64,000 bases of DNA from Aliiglaciecola sp. 3_MG-2023. GTDB lineage: Bacteria > Pseudomonadota > Gammaproteobacteria > Enterobacterales > Alteromonadaceae. Shown one piece after another: positions 35,800 to 43,205 of the stretch. The notes beneath the pieces are model-generated. The model did no database searches, was not told the origin of the DNA, and saw only the letters and a list, made by a program, of their open reading frames with translations. The stretch spans positions 186,001 to 250,000 of the forward strand of contig NZ_JAUORV010000003.1 of NCBI RefSeq assembly GCF_030548205.1, in the 5' to 3' direction. Numbering within the stretch: the first letter of the stretch is position 1; every line of letters starts with the position of its first letter. The translations under genes and the position numbers were made by a program.

Positions 35800-35801
35800 G
35801 C

Positions 35802-36410
35802 CTATTGTTCTGACAGTATTTTAATACGCACCAACTGTGCTAAGGTTTTTGCGCCTAATTTTTCCATCACATGAGATCGATGAACCTCAACGGTACGTTC
35901 ACTAATGTTGAGTTCAGACGCTATCATTTTATTCATTGCACCATCGGCTACTAAGTCAAACACTTCCTTTTCACGGCTTGAAAGTAAATTGATTTTTTTA
36001 ACTTCGTTTTGTTTGTTAAAAATACTAATGTTTTGTTTGGTATTTAATGCTAACGCTTCATTAATGCGATCAATTAAATTCTGTTCATTGAAAGGTTTAC
36101 GAATAAAGTCTAACGCGCCATTTCGCATTGCTTCTACTGCCATAGGAATGTCACCGTGACCGGTAATGAAAATGATTGGCAACATACTGTTTAACTGTTT
36201 TAACTTAGACTGTAATTCTAAGCCACTCATTTTAGGCATTCTAATATCGAGTACGATGCACCCTTTCATGTCATGATTAAATACCTCTAAAAACTCATTA
36301 CCATTGGCGAATGTTTTAGCTCTAAGACCAATGGATGCTAATAACATTTCCATACCATCCCGAATCCCTTCGTCATCGTCAATGATAAAAACCGTTTGTT
36401 GGTCAGTCAT
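35802..36410 (-). CDS. fixJ: FixJ-type response regulator
   Basis: 202 residues: a receiver domain (about 1-120) with the acidic pocket Asp11-Asp13 and phosphorylation site Asp55 in VLDIRMPKMSG, and a C-terminal LuxR/FixJ helix-turn-helix (about 140-200) with LLSSREKEVFDLVADG and NISERTVEVHRSHVMEKLG. I place the start at ATG 36410: it has GGAGAG 7 bases upstream, and the ATG overlaps the kinase TGA by 8 bases. An ATG at 36467 would add 19 unrelated residues read from the kinase gene. It partners the FixL-like kinase, and probably controls low-oxygen genes, though its targets are not shown by sequence. Confidence 0.88.
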   Translation of the reverse strand: MTDQQTVFIIDDDEGIRDGMEMLLASIGLRAKTFANGNEFLEVFNHDMKGCIVLDIRMPKMSGLELQSKLKQLNSMLPIIFITGHGDIPMAVEAMRNGALDFIRKPFNEQNLIDRINEALALNTKQNISIFNKQNEVKKINLLSSREKEVFDLVADGAMNKMIASELNISERTVEVHRSHVMEKLGAKTLAQLVRIKILSEQ

Positions 36411-38829
36411 GCAATTTCTCTCCCGAAATAGGTAACGTAAAATAAAAAATGGTCCCGTAGCGTTCATTGTCTTTAAAATTTAACTGCCCACCGTGCTCTT
36501 CAATAATGGATTTTGATATTGATAAACCAATTCCCATACCATTCTTTTTAGTGGTACTAAAAGGTGTGTAAAGCTCATCTTTTAAAGCCTGAAACAAACC
36601 GCATCCAGTATCTTCGATGGATACCTGTAACGTACTTTGTGAAACTTGGGTGGTCTTTATCGCTAATATGTTGCCATTTTTAAACTCTATGGCTTGCATT
36701 GATTCCATGGCATTTCGCAGTAAATTAAGGATAACTTGCTGTATTTGGACTCTATCTACAAATACTTCAACATTTTCGCCAATTGTATCAACCTGAATAG
36801 TAATTTCATGTAAACGTGAGACAGGCTCTATTAGCTTAATCACCTCTTCTATTAATATATTACTCGCCACCGCTTCTTTTTGGCTATCCCCCTTTTTTGT
36901 CATTCTTTGCACACGCTCTAACACACTTCCGGCACGAAGAGATTGTTGCGTTAACTTATCAAGTAATTCTGGAAGCCCATCATAGTGTCGCTTTTCACAC
37001 ATATTTTTAGCTGTAGCAGAAAACAAGGCTATTGCTGTTAATGGCTGATTAATTTCATGTGCCACTGCAACGGCCATTTCACCCAAGGCATTTAATCGGT
37101 CAAAATGGGCTAATTGTTCAGTCAGTCGTCTGGTTTTATCTTCAGAAGCCAATTGCTGGGTTATATCTCTTATTAAACCAACAAATACCCTTCCCTCTGG
37201 GTTCACTATTTCACTTACCGACAAATGTATGGGAAACATAGACCCGTCTTTACGTTTCGCGGTTAATACCCGACCCGTTCCAATGATATGAGTTTCATTA
37301 GTTTCCATGTATTTAGCCAAATACTGATCATGTTGTTCACTTTGTTTGGGAGGCATTAGGATTTTAACGTTTTTGTCTAAAACCTCCTGCAAAGAATAGC
37401 CAAACATTTTTAACGCAGCATTATTAAAACTTTTTATTTTTCCCACTTGATCGATTGTGATAACAGCTTCAACAACAGAATTCACGATAGCCTCAGCAAA
37501 AGCATGGCTATGCACTAAATCTGCTTGGGCTTGCTTTATGGAAGTAATATCGGTAATAAACCCCTCGAACAGAATGTCTTCGTCAGAATTGGAAGAGTTG
37601 CTCAAAATGGCCTCCCCCCTTTCCCAAACGTATTTAATTTCATTGCTCTTGGTTATAATCCTATATTCAAACTCAAAACGTTCTTTTTGTTCAACAGCCT
37701 CGTCTACTAATTTTGCAATCCGCGGATAATCTTCAGGGTGTAAGATTTGTCCCCAAAAAATAGCACCGCTTTCAAACTCTTGTTTGCAATATCCTGTTAA
37801 CTCCTCACATTCCTCATTCACTAATACAATGGGCCACCCTTCGGTATTCAGTGATTGATATGCCATGCCAGGTAACATTTTTAAAAAGTGTTCGTTTTTT
37901 TTGCGATCTTCTTTTAAAGACTTTTCTTTTTTTCTTGAAAGTAAAACAGCATAAAATGCGATTGCAACAAACAAGCTCAACAACACGCCCAACACCGTTA
38001 ATACTTTAATCATACGATAATGTTTCGTCGCTAAAAAACTGTTACTGGGAGCAATATAAACCTGCCAATCTTGGTTTTGTAATTTGAAGGTTGCCGTTTT
38101 ACTCCAAGGGTTATCCTTCAAATTTGCTTCATATTTTTCAGGAAAAATATACTCTCCGTTCACGGATATCAAAATTTGATGCTCAAATAGCAAATAAGAT
38201 GGCAAAACCTCTTCAAAATAATGTTTAAAAAGAATCACACTACCAATAAACCCCTCTAAGTCTGTAGTCTCAGAGTCTGTGGCCTCATTTTTTTTATATA
38301 CGGGAACGTATATGCCAAAGCCTGTTTTTCCATCTTCTGAGGTGATGGGGATAGTGATCATTGCAGTGCCATTATTCTTCGCCTCCATAGCGGCATGAAA
38401 GGAGTCTGGAATAGAATTTAAGTCAATATTTAATGCAGTTTCATTGCCTCTTAAAGGAATGATTTTTCTCACGTGAAATGAACTATCAATCCACCCAATA
38501 CCGTGATAACCCCTTTGTGTGTCGTATAAGGTTTTACCAAGCAAGTTCCAATCCTGAACAGTGAGCTTGCTGGAAATGTTGGATAGCTGTGCAAACTCAG
38601 TCAAAGTTAACATTCGTTTGTGTAAATCGTCTTCGAGTAAAAGTTGTATTTTGTTTGAGGTATTTTGCGTGACGGTGTCGATATAATGTCGTTCTTCAGA
38701 TTCAATATATAAAACTAATAACGCCATTAAAATTGATGTGATAACTCCAGCTACGACAGAATAGACTAAAATAGCGATTTGAGGAGGAAAGTTGAATCGC
38801 CACTTGTTGATGTCCAGTTTCTTTACCAT
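36403..38829 (-). CDS. fixL: FixL-like oxygen-sensing histidine kinase with periplasmic domain
   Basis: 808 residues. Membrane helix 1 (about 17-41), a periplasmic CHASE-like domain (about 45-265), helix 2 (about 273-296), PAS1 (about 318-435), PAS2 (about 445-560), a His-kinase dimerisation domain with the phospho-acceptor His591 in AHEINQPLTAI, and a HATPase domain ending with GMGIGLSISKSIIEEHGG. PAS2 aligns with the haem PAS of rhizobial FixL: LMPP..SEQHDQYLAKYM has His500 at the place of haem ligand His200, and the later Arg (GTGRV) at Arg220. Arg206 is replaced by Lys and Arg214 by His. It should therefore bind haem and sense oxygen. The extra periplasmic domain adds a possible second input. 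Confidence 0.88.
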   Translation of the reverse strand: MVKKLDINKWRFNFPPQIAILVYSVVAGVITSILMALLVLYIESEERHYIDTVTQNTSNKIQLLLEDDLHKRMLTLTEFAQLSNISSKLTVQDWNLLGKTLYDTQRGYHGIGWIDSSFHVRKIIPLRGNETALNIDLNSIPDSFHAAMEAKNNGTAMITIPITSEDGKTGFGIYVPVYKKNEATDSETTDLEGFIGSVILFKHYFEEVLPSYLLFEHQILISVNGEYIFPEKYEANLKDNPWSKTATFKLQNQDWQVYIAPSNSFLATKHYRMIKVLTVLGVLLSLFVAIAFYAVLLSRKKEKSLKEDRKKNEHFLKMLPGMAYQSLNTEGWPIVLVNEECEELTGYCKQEFESGAIFWGQILHPEDYPRIAKLVDEAVEQKERFEFEYRIITKSNEIKYVWERGEAILSNSSNSDEDILFEGFITDITSIKQAQADLVHSHAFAEAIVNSVVEAVITIDQVGKIKSFNNAALKMFGYSLQEVLDKNVKILMPPKQSEQHDQYLAKYMETNETHIIGTGRVLTAKRKDGSMFPIHLSVSEIVNPEGRVFVGLIRDITQQLASEDKTRRLTEQLAHFDRLNALGEMAVAVAHEINQPLTAIALFSATAKNMCEKRHYDGLPELLDKLTQQSLRAGSVLERVQRMTKKGDSQKEAVASNILIEEVIKLIEPVSRLHEITIQVDTIGENVEVFVDRVQIQQVILNLLRNAMESMQAIEFKNGNILAIKTTQVSQSTLQVSIEDTGCGLFQALKDELYTPFSTTKKNGMGIGLSISKSIIEEHGGQLNFKDNERYGTIFYFTLPISGEKLHD

Positions 38830-39049
38830 TTAATTTCTAGCCTATAAATAGATAAGTAAAAAAGTGAATTTATCCATACAACACTATTCACACGTAGAAC
38901 ACTTTAAAGCAAGTTTGTAGATGGGCACTAAGGTTAAATTAACCCCCAATAAAATGGAATTATTTTACCGACACTAGAAAACGGTATAAAGACTCAATTA
39001 AAATTTTTTAAGCAACCATCATTTTATTGTGTGGCTGACTGCTGTATAC

Positions 39050-39072
39050 AATCGTAAGAATACGATTTTTTT
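39050..39072 (+). terminator. Plus-strand hairpin with T-run
   Basis: A perfect 7-bp stem, AATCGTA (39050-39056) with TACGATT (39061-39067), runs into T's. The T's overlap the stop codon of the minus-strand gene at 39071. On the minus strand no T-run follows the stem, so it cannot end that gene. A TATAAA at 38985-38990 could start a roughly 75-nt transcript, but this is weak. Confidence 0.45.
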
Positions 39073-39484
39073 AAGAAATGTTTTTTATCGCGTTACTACT
39101 AGGTACTTTTAAACCTAATTCGTGTAAATAACTTAATGCATCATCCATGTTATCGAATCGTTGGGGTTTAAATGAAAAATCGGAGAAAAACGACATCAAC
39201 TCTTCACCTTGAGTTGACGATTCTGTGATCCAACTTTCGCCAATTTGATTTCTGCGTTTTAACATTATTTTACTTTTGAACGGAGAGTCAAACACTTCCA
39301 TTGGCATTATCCACTGTGTCATATCAACACAGACGCCCCAATGACGACTCCTCCTCTTTCCTATTAAAACCGACAATTCACTTATATAGGCGAGATCTGC
39401 TTGAATCGTCCAGACACCTTTCAAAACGATATATAAAATATCATCAATTGGAGTGATTTTAAAAAAGGCCGGAGTATCACTCAT
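39071..39484 (-). CDS. STAS/SpoIIAA-like protein of unknown function
   Basis: 137 residues, soluble. The opening FFKITPIDDILYIVLKGVWTIQADLAYISELSVLI has the beta-beta-alpha start of STAS or SpoIIAA-like domains, with GVCVDMTQW in the place of the strand-4 core. There is no serine at the usual phosphorylation place that I can identify. It lies downstream of nothing obvious on its strand, and between the fixL promoter and the divergent antiporter gene. Its role is unknown; position suggests a small regulator or membrane-associated protein, but this is only context. Confidence 0.55.
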   Translation of the reverse strand: MSDTPAFFKITPIDDILYIVLKGVWTIQADLAYISELSVLIGKRRSRHWGVCVDMTQWIMPMEVFDSPFKSKIMLKRRNQIGESWITESSTQGEELMSFFSDFSFKPQRFDNMDDALSYLHELGLKVPSSNAIKNIS

Positions 39485-39776
39485 TCATTATCCCAAAATA
39501 GCAATCCATTATTTTCAGTTCTTTTCTAAAGTAGAAACATAGTTTAACTGAATATTAACCAAAATAAATGTAAGTAATTGAAGTTTTACTAAAACTCCTC
39601 CATAAACATAGGATTTCCCCCCTAACAAATTTGTGCTCTAATAATACAAATTGGACGTGTTGATAGCACTCCTCGGTACAATTCTAAATTAGAATAATAA
39701 ATCTATTTATCCAGACACAATCTCTAAGTATATTACTGAATCAAATCAATTTTTATCAAAATGACATTGGAGTATT

Positions 39777-41351
39777 ATGGAATTCGCTTTTATCCTAGTA
39801 GCATTTTTATGCGGTTTAACCATGAAAATCATAGGGTTACCTCCACTAATTGGTTTTTTGATTGCCGGGTTTAGTTTAAATTTCATGGGTTATGAGCCCA
39901 ATGCATCTTTAGATACTCTTGCCAGTCTTGGCATTACGTTAATGCTGTTTACCATTGGCCTTAAACTCAACATTAGAGATTTAATTAAATCTGAAGTGTG
40001 GGCTGGGAGCAGCTTACATATGTTACTTTGGGTACTTATTGTAGCCTCTTGCTTTGTTTTTCTAACGGCTCTTGGTGTTGGTTATTTTGCAGATATTAAT
40101 ATTGTTACCGGGGCTTTAATTGCTTTTTCCTTAAGCTTTAGCAGTACGGTATGTATAGTGAAAATACTTGAGGAAAGCGGTGAAATTCGCACTAGACATG
40201 GAAAAGTTGCCATTGGTATCTTAGTCATGCAAGATATTTTCGCAGTAGTATTTTTAGTCATTGCTACCGGCAAAATTCCTTCTATATGGGCAGTATTGCT
40301 ATTATTGCTGTTGCTGGCGAAACCAATTTGGTCGTTGTTGTTAGACAAAGCTGGCCATGGCGAGTTGCTTCCATTAATGGGATTTCTCATCGCTATTGGG
40401 GGCTATGAGTTATTTGAATTGGTCGGCCTTAAAGGAGACTTAGGCGCGCTTATCCTCGGTATGTTACTCGCTAATCAAAGCAAAGCCTCAGAATTATCTA
40501 AATCACTGATGAGTTTCAAAGATCTATTTCTTATTGGATTTTTTCTATCCATCGGATTCACCGCTCTTCCCACCTTTGAAATGCTAGCTACCGCATTATT
40601 GCTCTGTTGTCTTATCCCCCTTAAATTCGGTTTATTTTTCAGCATATTTACCCGACTGCGCTTGCGTGCCAGAACCTCATATTTAGCCAGTTTAGTGCTG
40701 GGGAATTATAGTGAATTTGGACTCATTGTGGTGGCTTTGTTAGTTAATGAAAACTTAGTAGAAAAACATTGGTTGGTGGTCCTGGCATTAGCGGTGTCCA
40801 TATCATTTTTGTTTACCGGTTTTGGGTACCGTTCTTCCCATCAACAATATAATCGAATAAAACACAAACTAAAAAACTACGAACATCCCCAACGTCTAAA
40901 AGAGGATATCTATAATTTACCCAATAATGCGCGTGTGCTAATTATTGGTATGGGCCGAGTAGGTAAAGGCGCGTATAAAGCCCTCGAAAGTGTTATGAAA
41001 GAACAGGTTTGGGGTATGGATGCCGATCCGAACCGCATTCGCAAAATGCAAAAGCTAGATATGCAGGTGTTCGTTGGTGACGGTGAAGACGTCGACTTTT
41101 GGGAAAATTTCGATTTGCGACAAACAGATATCGTGATGCTCGCAGTCCCTTCTGTTGAAGATATTAGTAATATCACTCAACAATTAAGAAACGCGAATTA
41201 CCAAGGTACCGTTGCCTCAATTGCCCGTTATGAAGATGAAATAGAACTACTGCAAAAAGCAGGGGCTGACAAAGTATTCAACTTTTTCACTGAGGCAGGA
41301 AGTGGCTTTGCTGAGGAAAGCCTGCAAATGTTATCCCTTTCAAATAAATAA
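39777..41351 (+). CDS. KefC-type CPA2 antiporter with TrkA-N domain
   Basis: 524 residues. The transport core (about 1-360) has twelve or so helices with the CPA2 core VAIGILVMQDIFAVVF (about residues 143-158) and a NYSEFGLIVVALLVNE motif. The C-terminal Rossmann domain has IIGMGRVGKGAYKAL (about 383-397) and GMDADPNRIRKMQ for the adenosine ribose. It is a potassium or sodium efflux system of the inner membrane, gated by a nucleotide or glutathione adduct. It shares only the fold with the CPA2 protein at 23847. It is the first plus-strand gene before the bacterioferritin pair, separated by 137 bp containing a Fur box. Confidence 0.87.
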   Translation: MEFAFILVAFLCGLTMKIIGLPPLIGFLIAGFSLNFMGYEPNASLDTLASLGITLMLFTIGLKLNIRDLIKSEVWAGSSLHMLLWVLIVASCFVFLTALGVGYFADINIVTGALIAFSLSFSSTVCIVKILEESGEIRTRHGKVAIGILVMQDIFAVVFLVIATGKIPSIWAVLLLLLLLAKPIWSLLLDKAGHGELLPLMGFLIAIGGYELFELVGLKGDLGALILGMLLANQSKASELSKSLMSFKDLFLIGFFLSIGFTALPTFEMLATALLLCCLIPLKFGLFFSIFTRLRLRARTSYLASLVLGNYSEFGLIVVALLVNENLVEKHWLVVLALAVSISFLFTGFGYRSSHQQYNRIKHKLKNYEHPQRLKEDIYNLPNNARVLIIGMGRVGKGAYKALESVMKEQVWGMDADPNRIRKMQKLDMQVFVGDGEDVDFWENFDLRQTDIVMLAVPSVEDISNITQQLRNANYQGTVASIARYEDEIELLQKAGADKVFNFFTEAGSGFAEESLQMLSLSNK

Positions 41352-41383
41352 TGAGTATCGGCAAGTAATAACAGAATCAAAAA

Positions 41384-41398
41384 TGATAACTATTACCA
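41384..41398. promoter_or_regulatory. Fur box upstream of the bacterioferritin pair
   Basis: TGATAACTATTACCA matches 12 of the 14 defined positions of the 7-1-7 Fur motif. It lies about 90-105 bp before the first bfr start codon, and upstream of a -10-like TATACT at 41453-41458. It sits before the promoter rather than over it, so activation is as possible as repression. Confidence 0.6.
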
Positions 41399-41488
41399 TT
41401 GACTATCCATTTGTTTTTAAAGGAAAAACTTACAAACCATCATTCAATAGTCTATACTTGCCCTATTGTGTTCTGGGAGAATTTTAAG

Positions 41489-41965
41489 ATGAAAGGTCAA
41501 GCAAATATAATAGCTGCTTTAAATGAGGTATTAACCACAGAATTAACCTCTATAAATCAGTACTTTTTACACGCAAGAATGTATAAAAATTGGGGCTTAG
41601 AAAAACTCAATTCAGTTTGTTACAAAAAATCCATCAAAGATATGAAACAAGCAGATGAACTAATTGAGCGTATTTTGTTCCTTGAAGGTTTACCTAATCT
41701 TCAAATGCTTGGAAAATTGTACATTGGCGAAGAAACCGTTGAGATGTTGCAGTGTGATAGTAAATTCCAATTAGAGCAAATTCCAAAACTTAAAAGTGTC
41801 ATTGCCCTTTGCGAGTCTGAACAAGATTACGTATCGCGTGATTTATTGGAAGAAATATTGGAATACGAAGAAGAACATTTGGATTGGTTAGAAACTCAAG
41901 AGTATCAAGTTTCAGCATTGGGATTAGAAAATTACTTGCAAACGCAAGTCGGTTCGGGAGACTAA
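41489..41965 (+). CDS. bfr: Bacterioferritin subunit, haem-binding type with degenerate ferroxidase site
   Basis: 158 residues, same length as E. coli Bfr. It stores iron in a 24-mer cage. Aligned residue by residue, it keeps the haem ligand Met52 and ferroxidase ligands Glu18, Glu127 and His130, but the other three are changed: Glu51 to Asp, His54 to Gln and Glu94 to Gln. The subunit is probably poor at iron oxidation alone but can hold haem between subunits. The ATG at 41489 has GGGAGA upstream; an in-frame TTG/ATG-poor extension to 41399 is spurious. It is followed 3 bp later by the partner subunit with the opposite pattern. Confidence 0.93.
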   Translation: MKGQANIIAALNEVLTTELTSINQYFLHARMYKNWGLEKLNSVCYKKSIKDMKQADELIERILFLEGLPNLQMLGKLYIGEETVEMLQCDSKFQLEQIPKLKSVIALCESEQDYVSRDLLEEILEYEEEHLDWLETQEYQVSALGLENYLQTQVGSGD

Positions 41966-41968
41966 AAA

Positions 41969-42436
41969 ATGAAAGGTAATCAAGTAATAATAGACGCCTT
42001 AAACGGCTTATTGGCGTATGAATTAGCGGCAATGGATCAGTATTTCATTCACTCTCAAATGTATGATGATTGGGGTTTGAGCAAGCTTCACGAACGAATC
42101 GCCCATGAATTCGATGATGAAAAAGGTCACGCGACTAAGTTAATCGAACGTATGCTTTTTTTAGAAGGCACGCCAGATATGACAGTTCGTTCTGGCTTCA
42201 AAGTCGGTGCTGATGTACTCGAAATGTTGGAAAGTGATCTACGGGTTGAATATACCGTAACGGAAGAGTTGAAAAAAACCATCGCTCTTTGTGAAACGGA
42301 AAAAGACTACGTCACTAGAGATATGTTAATGATCCTTCTCGAAGACACAGAAATGGATCACGCCCATTGGTTAGAGCAACAAATAGGGTTAATTAAACGT
42401 CTTGGCCTACCTAATTACTTACAATCTCAGATGTAG
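41969..42436 (+). CDS. bfr: Bacterioferritin subunit, ferroxidase-active type lacking haem Met
   Basis: 155 residues. Ferroxidase ligands Glu18, Glu51, His54 and Glu94 are all present, and Glu128/His131 match Glu127/His130 after a one-residue insertion in the last helix. The haem-ligand position 52 is Lys instead of Met, so the subunit should not bind the bridging haem as the methionine partner. Together with the upstream gene (3-bp gap, same RBS-spaced operon) it is expected to make a heteropolymer in which one subunit oxidises iron and the other carries haem for iron release through Bfd. Bfd is not in the window. Confidence 0.93.
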   Translation: MKGNQVIIDALNGLLAYELAAMDQYFIHSQMYDDWGLSKLHERIAHEFDDEKGHATKLIERMLFLEGTPDMTVRSGFKVGADVLEMLESDLRVEYTVTEELKKTIALCETEKDYVTRDMLMILLEDTEMDHAHWLEQQIGLIKRLGLPNYLQSQM

Positions 42437-42447
42437 GTTGCATTAAA

Positions 42448-42903
42448 CTAAACTTGAGTCTGGAAGAATACAAAAACAGAATGCAGTTTACCGCTTTGTA
42501 TATCTTCCAACTCAATAGTTAATTTCCATCTCATATTAGGTTCACTGCAAGCACCAATAAATAATTCGGCATCAACTAATACTTGATTGTTTTGTTTATC
42601 TATTCTGCTCGCTCCTATGTACAAAGGTGTTTTGCCCATATACATATTCGTGCCTTCTAACCATCCGCTCCTAAGCACATATTGCGTATCGTAACTCAAT
42701 TCAATATTGAGCATGGTTTCAATCTCTATTGGATATTCAGAAAAGTTTACCCGTATAACAGAATCATCTATTCCAATTACGCAGGATTCTGATTCTAAAT
42801 AACAAAGATTTTTAGTTAAAATTGACTCATTTTTATTATTTAGGAAATAAACAACGGAAAGAATCAGAATTACAACTATAATAGGAAAGACACGTTTAAT
42901 CAG
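42448..42903 (-). CDS. Membrane-anchored protein without canonical start codon
   Basis: An open frame from 42948 to the stop at 42448. An ATG at 42714 would leave only 88 residues, but the frame is coding-like for 60 codons further upstream, with a basic start (KTLIKRVF), a hydrophobic segment (PIIVVILILSVVYFL) and a polar linker. There is no ATG, GTG or TTG between 42948 and 42714. The best-placed candidates are CTG (42903-42901) and ATT (42900-42898), nine and twelve bases after an AGG. The protein would be about 151 residues with one N-terminal anchor and a beta-rich domain. No family is recognised. It is divergent from ccoN. Confidence 0.5.
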   Translation of the reverse strand: MIKRVFPIIVVILILSVVYFLNNKNESILTKNLCYLESESCVIGIDDSVIRVNFSEYPIEIETMLNIELSYDTQYVLRSGWLEGTNMYMGKTPLYIGASRIDKQNNQVLVDAELFIGACSEPNMRWKLTIELEDIQSGKLHSVFVFFQTQV

Positions 42904-42996
42904 AGTTTTATACCTATGAAATATATAATAATAGTGAATATTTGAAAGTTAGTTTGAATGATCACCACTATAAAAACAAGAAATGCCGAAAATCTG

Positions 42997-43010
42997 TTGA
43001 TTGAGATCAA
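42997..43010. promoter_or_regulatory. Perfect FNR box upstream of ccoN
   Basis: TTGAT-TGAG-ATCAA fits the full FNR consensus. Weak -10 candidates TATGCT/TATCTT at 43023-43033 give a start near 43040, so the box centre (43003.5) is close to -38 to -41, class II activation. The fnr gene is the ninth gene downstream, after the ccoNOQPHIS genes and the DsbD-like gene. It may also act on the divergent gene at 42448. Confidence 0.85.
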
Positions 43011-43121
43011 CCTTATTGCGTTTATGCTATCTTTTTGAATACAAAAACTTTATGATCCTGTCTTCAAAATCTAAGTTTTGAAAATGAATTCATACACTTA
43101 GGTTAATGAAATGTAAAAACC

Positions 43122-43174
43122 GTGACAATAGCGTCACATACACATAACAAATCAAAAATAATCCGTTATTTTTG
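43122..43174 (+). repeat. Two inverted repeats in the ccoN leader
   Basis: GTGAC (43122-43126) and GTCAC (43132-43136) pair around 6 nt, and CAAAAATAA (43153-43161) pairs with TTATTTTTG (43166-43174) around TCCG. Both lie in the roughly 160-nt untranslated leader implied by the FNR promoter. They could be protein sites or RNA hairpins; the second is close to the ccoN start (43206). Confidence 0.5.
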
Positions 43175-43205
43175 TCATAAATAATGATGTGGAAGATCCA
43201 TTGAT

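Larger units (their letters stand above)
35196..35801. other. Intergenic region glgC - fixJ
   Basis: 606 bp between two minus-strand genes. The first 370 bp (glgC promoter side) show nothing recognisable beyond AT-rich sequence. The rest holds two copies of a CCCTTT..TTAGGATGAT element and a plus-strand hairpin-terminator pair read as a small RNA gene (separate entries). Confidence 0.5.

Noticed and set aside
36411-36467. Longer start for the FixJ-like regulator
   Set aside because: The 19 added residues are read from inside the kinase gene and precede a normal receiver-domain start; ATG 36410 has a good GGAGAG site.
41399-41488. N-terminal extension of the first bacterioferritin
   Set aside because: The family starts MKG at 41489 with a GGGAGA site; the extension crosses the promoter region.
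43122-43136. matS site (MatP binding) in the terminus region
   Set aside because: GTGAC and GTCAC are separated by six bases instead of the three of the matS consensus GTGAC-RNY-GTCAC. I saw no perfect matS elsewhere in the window.
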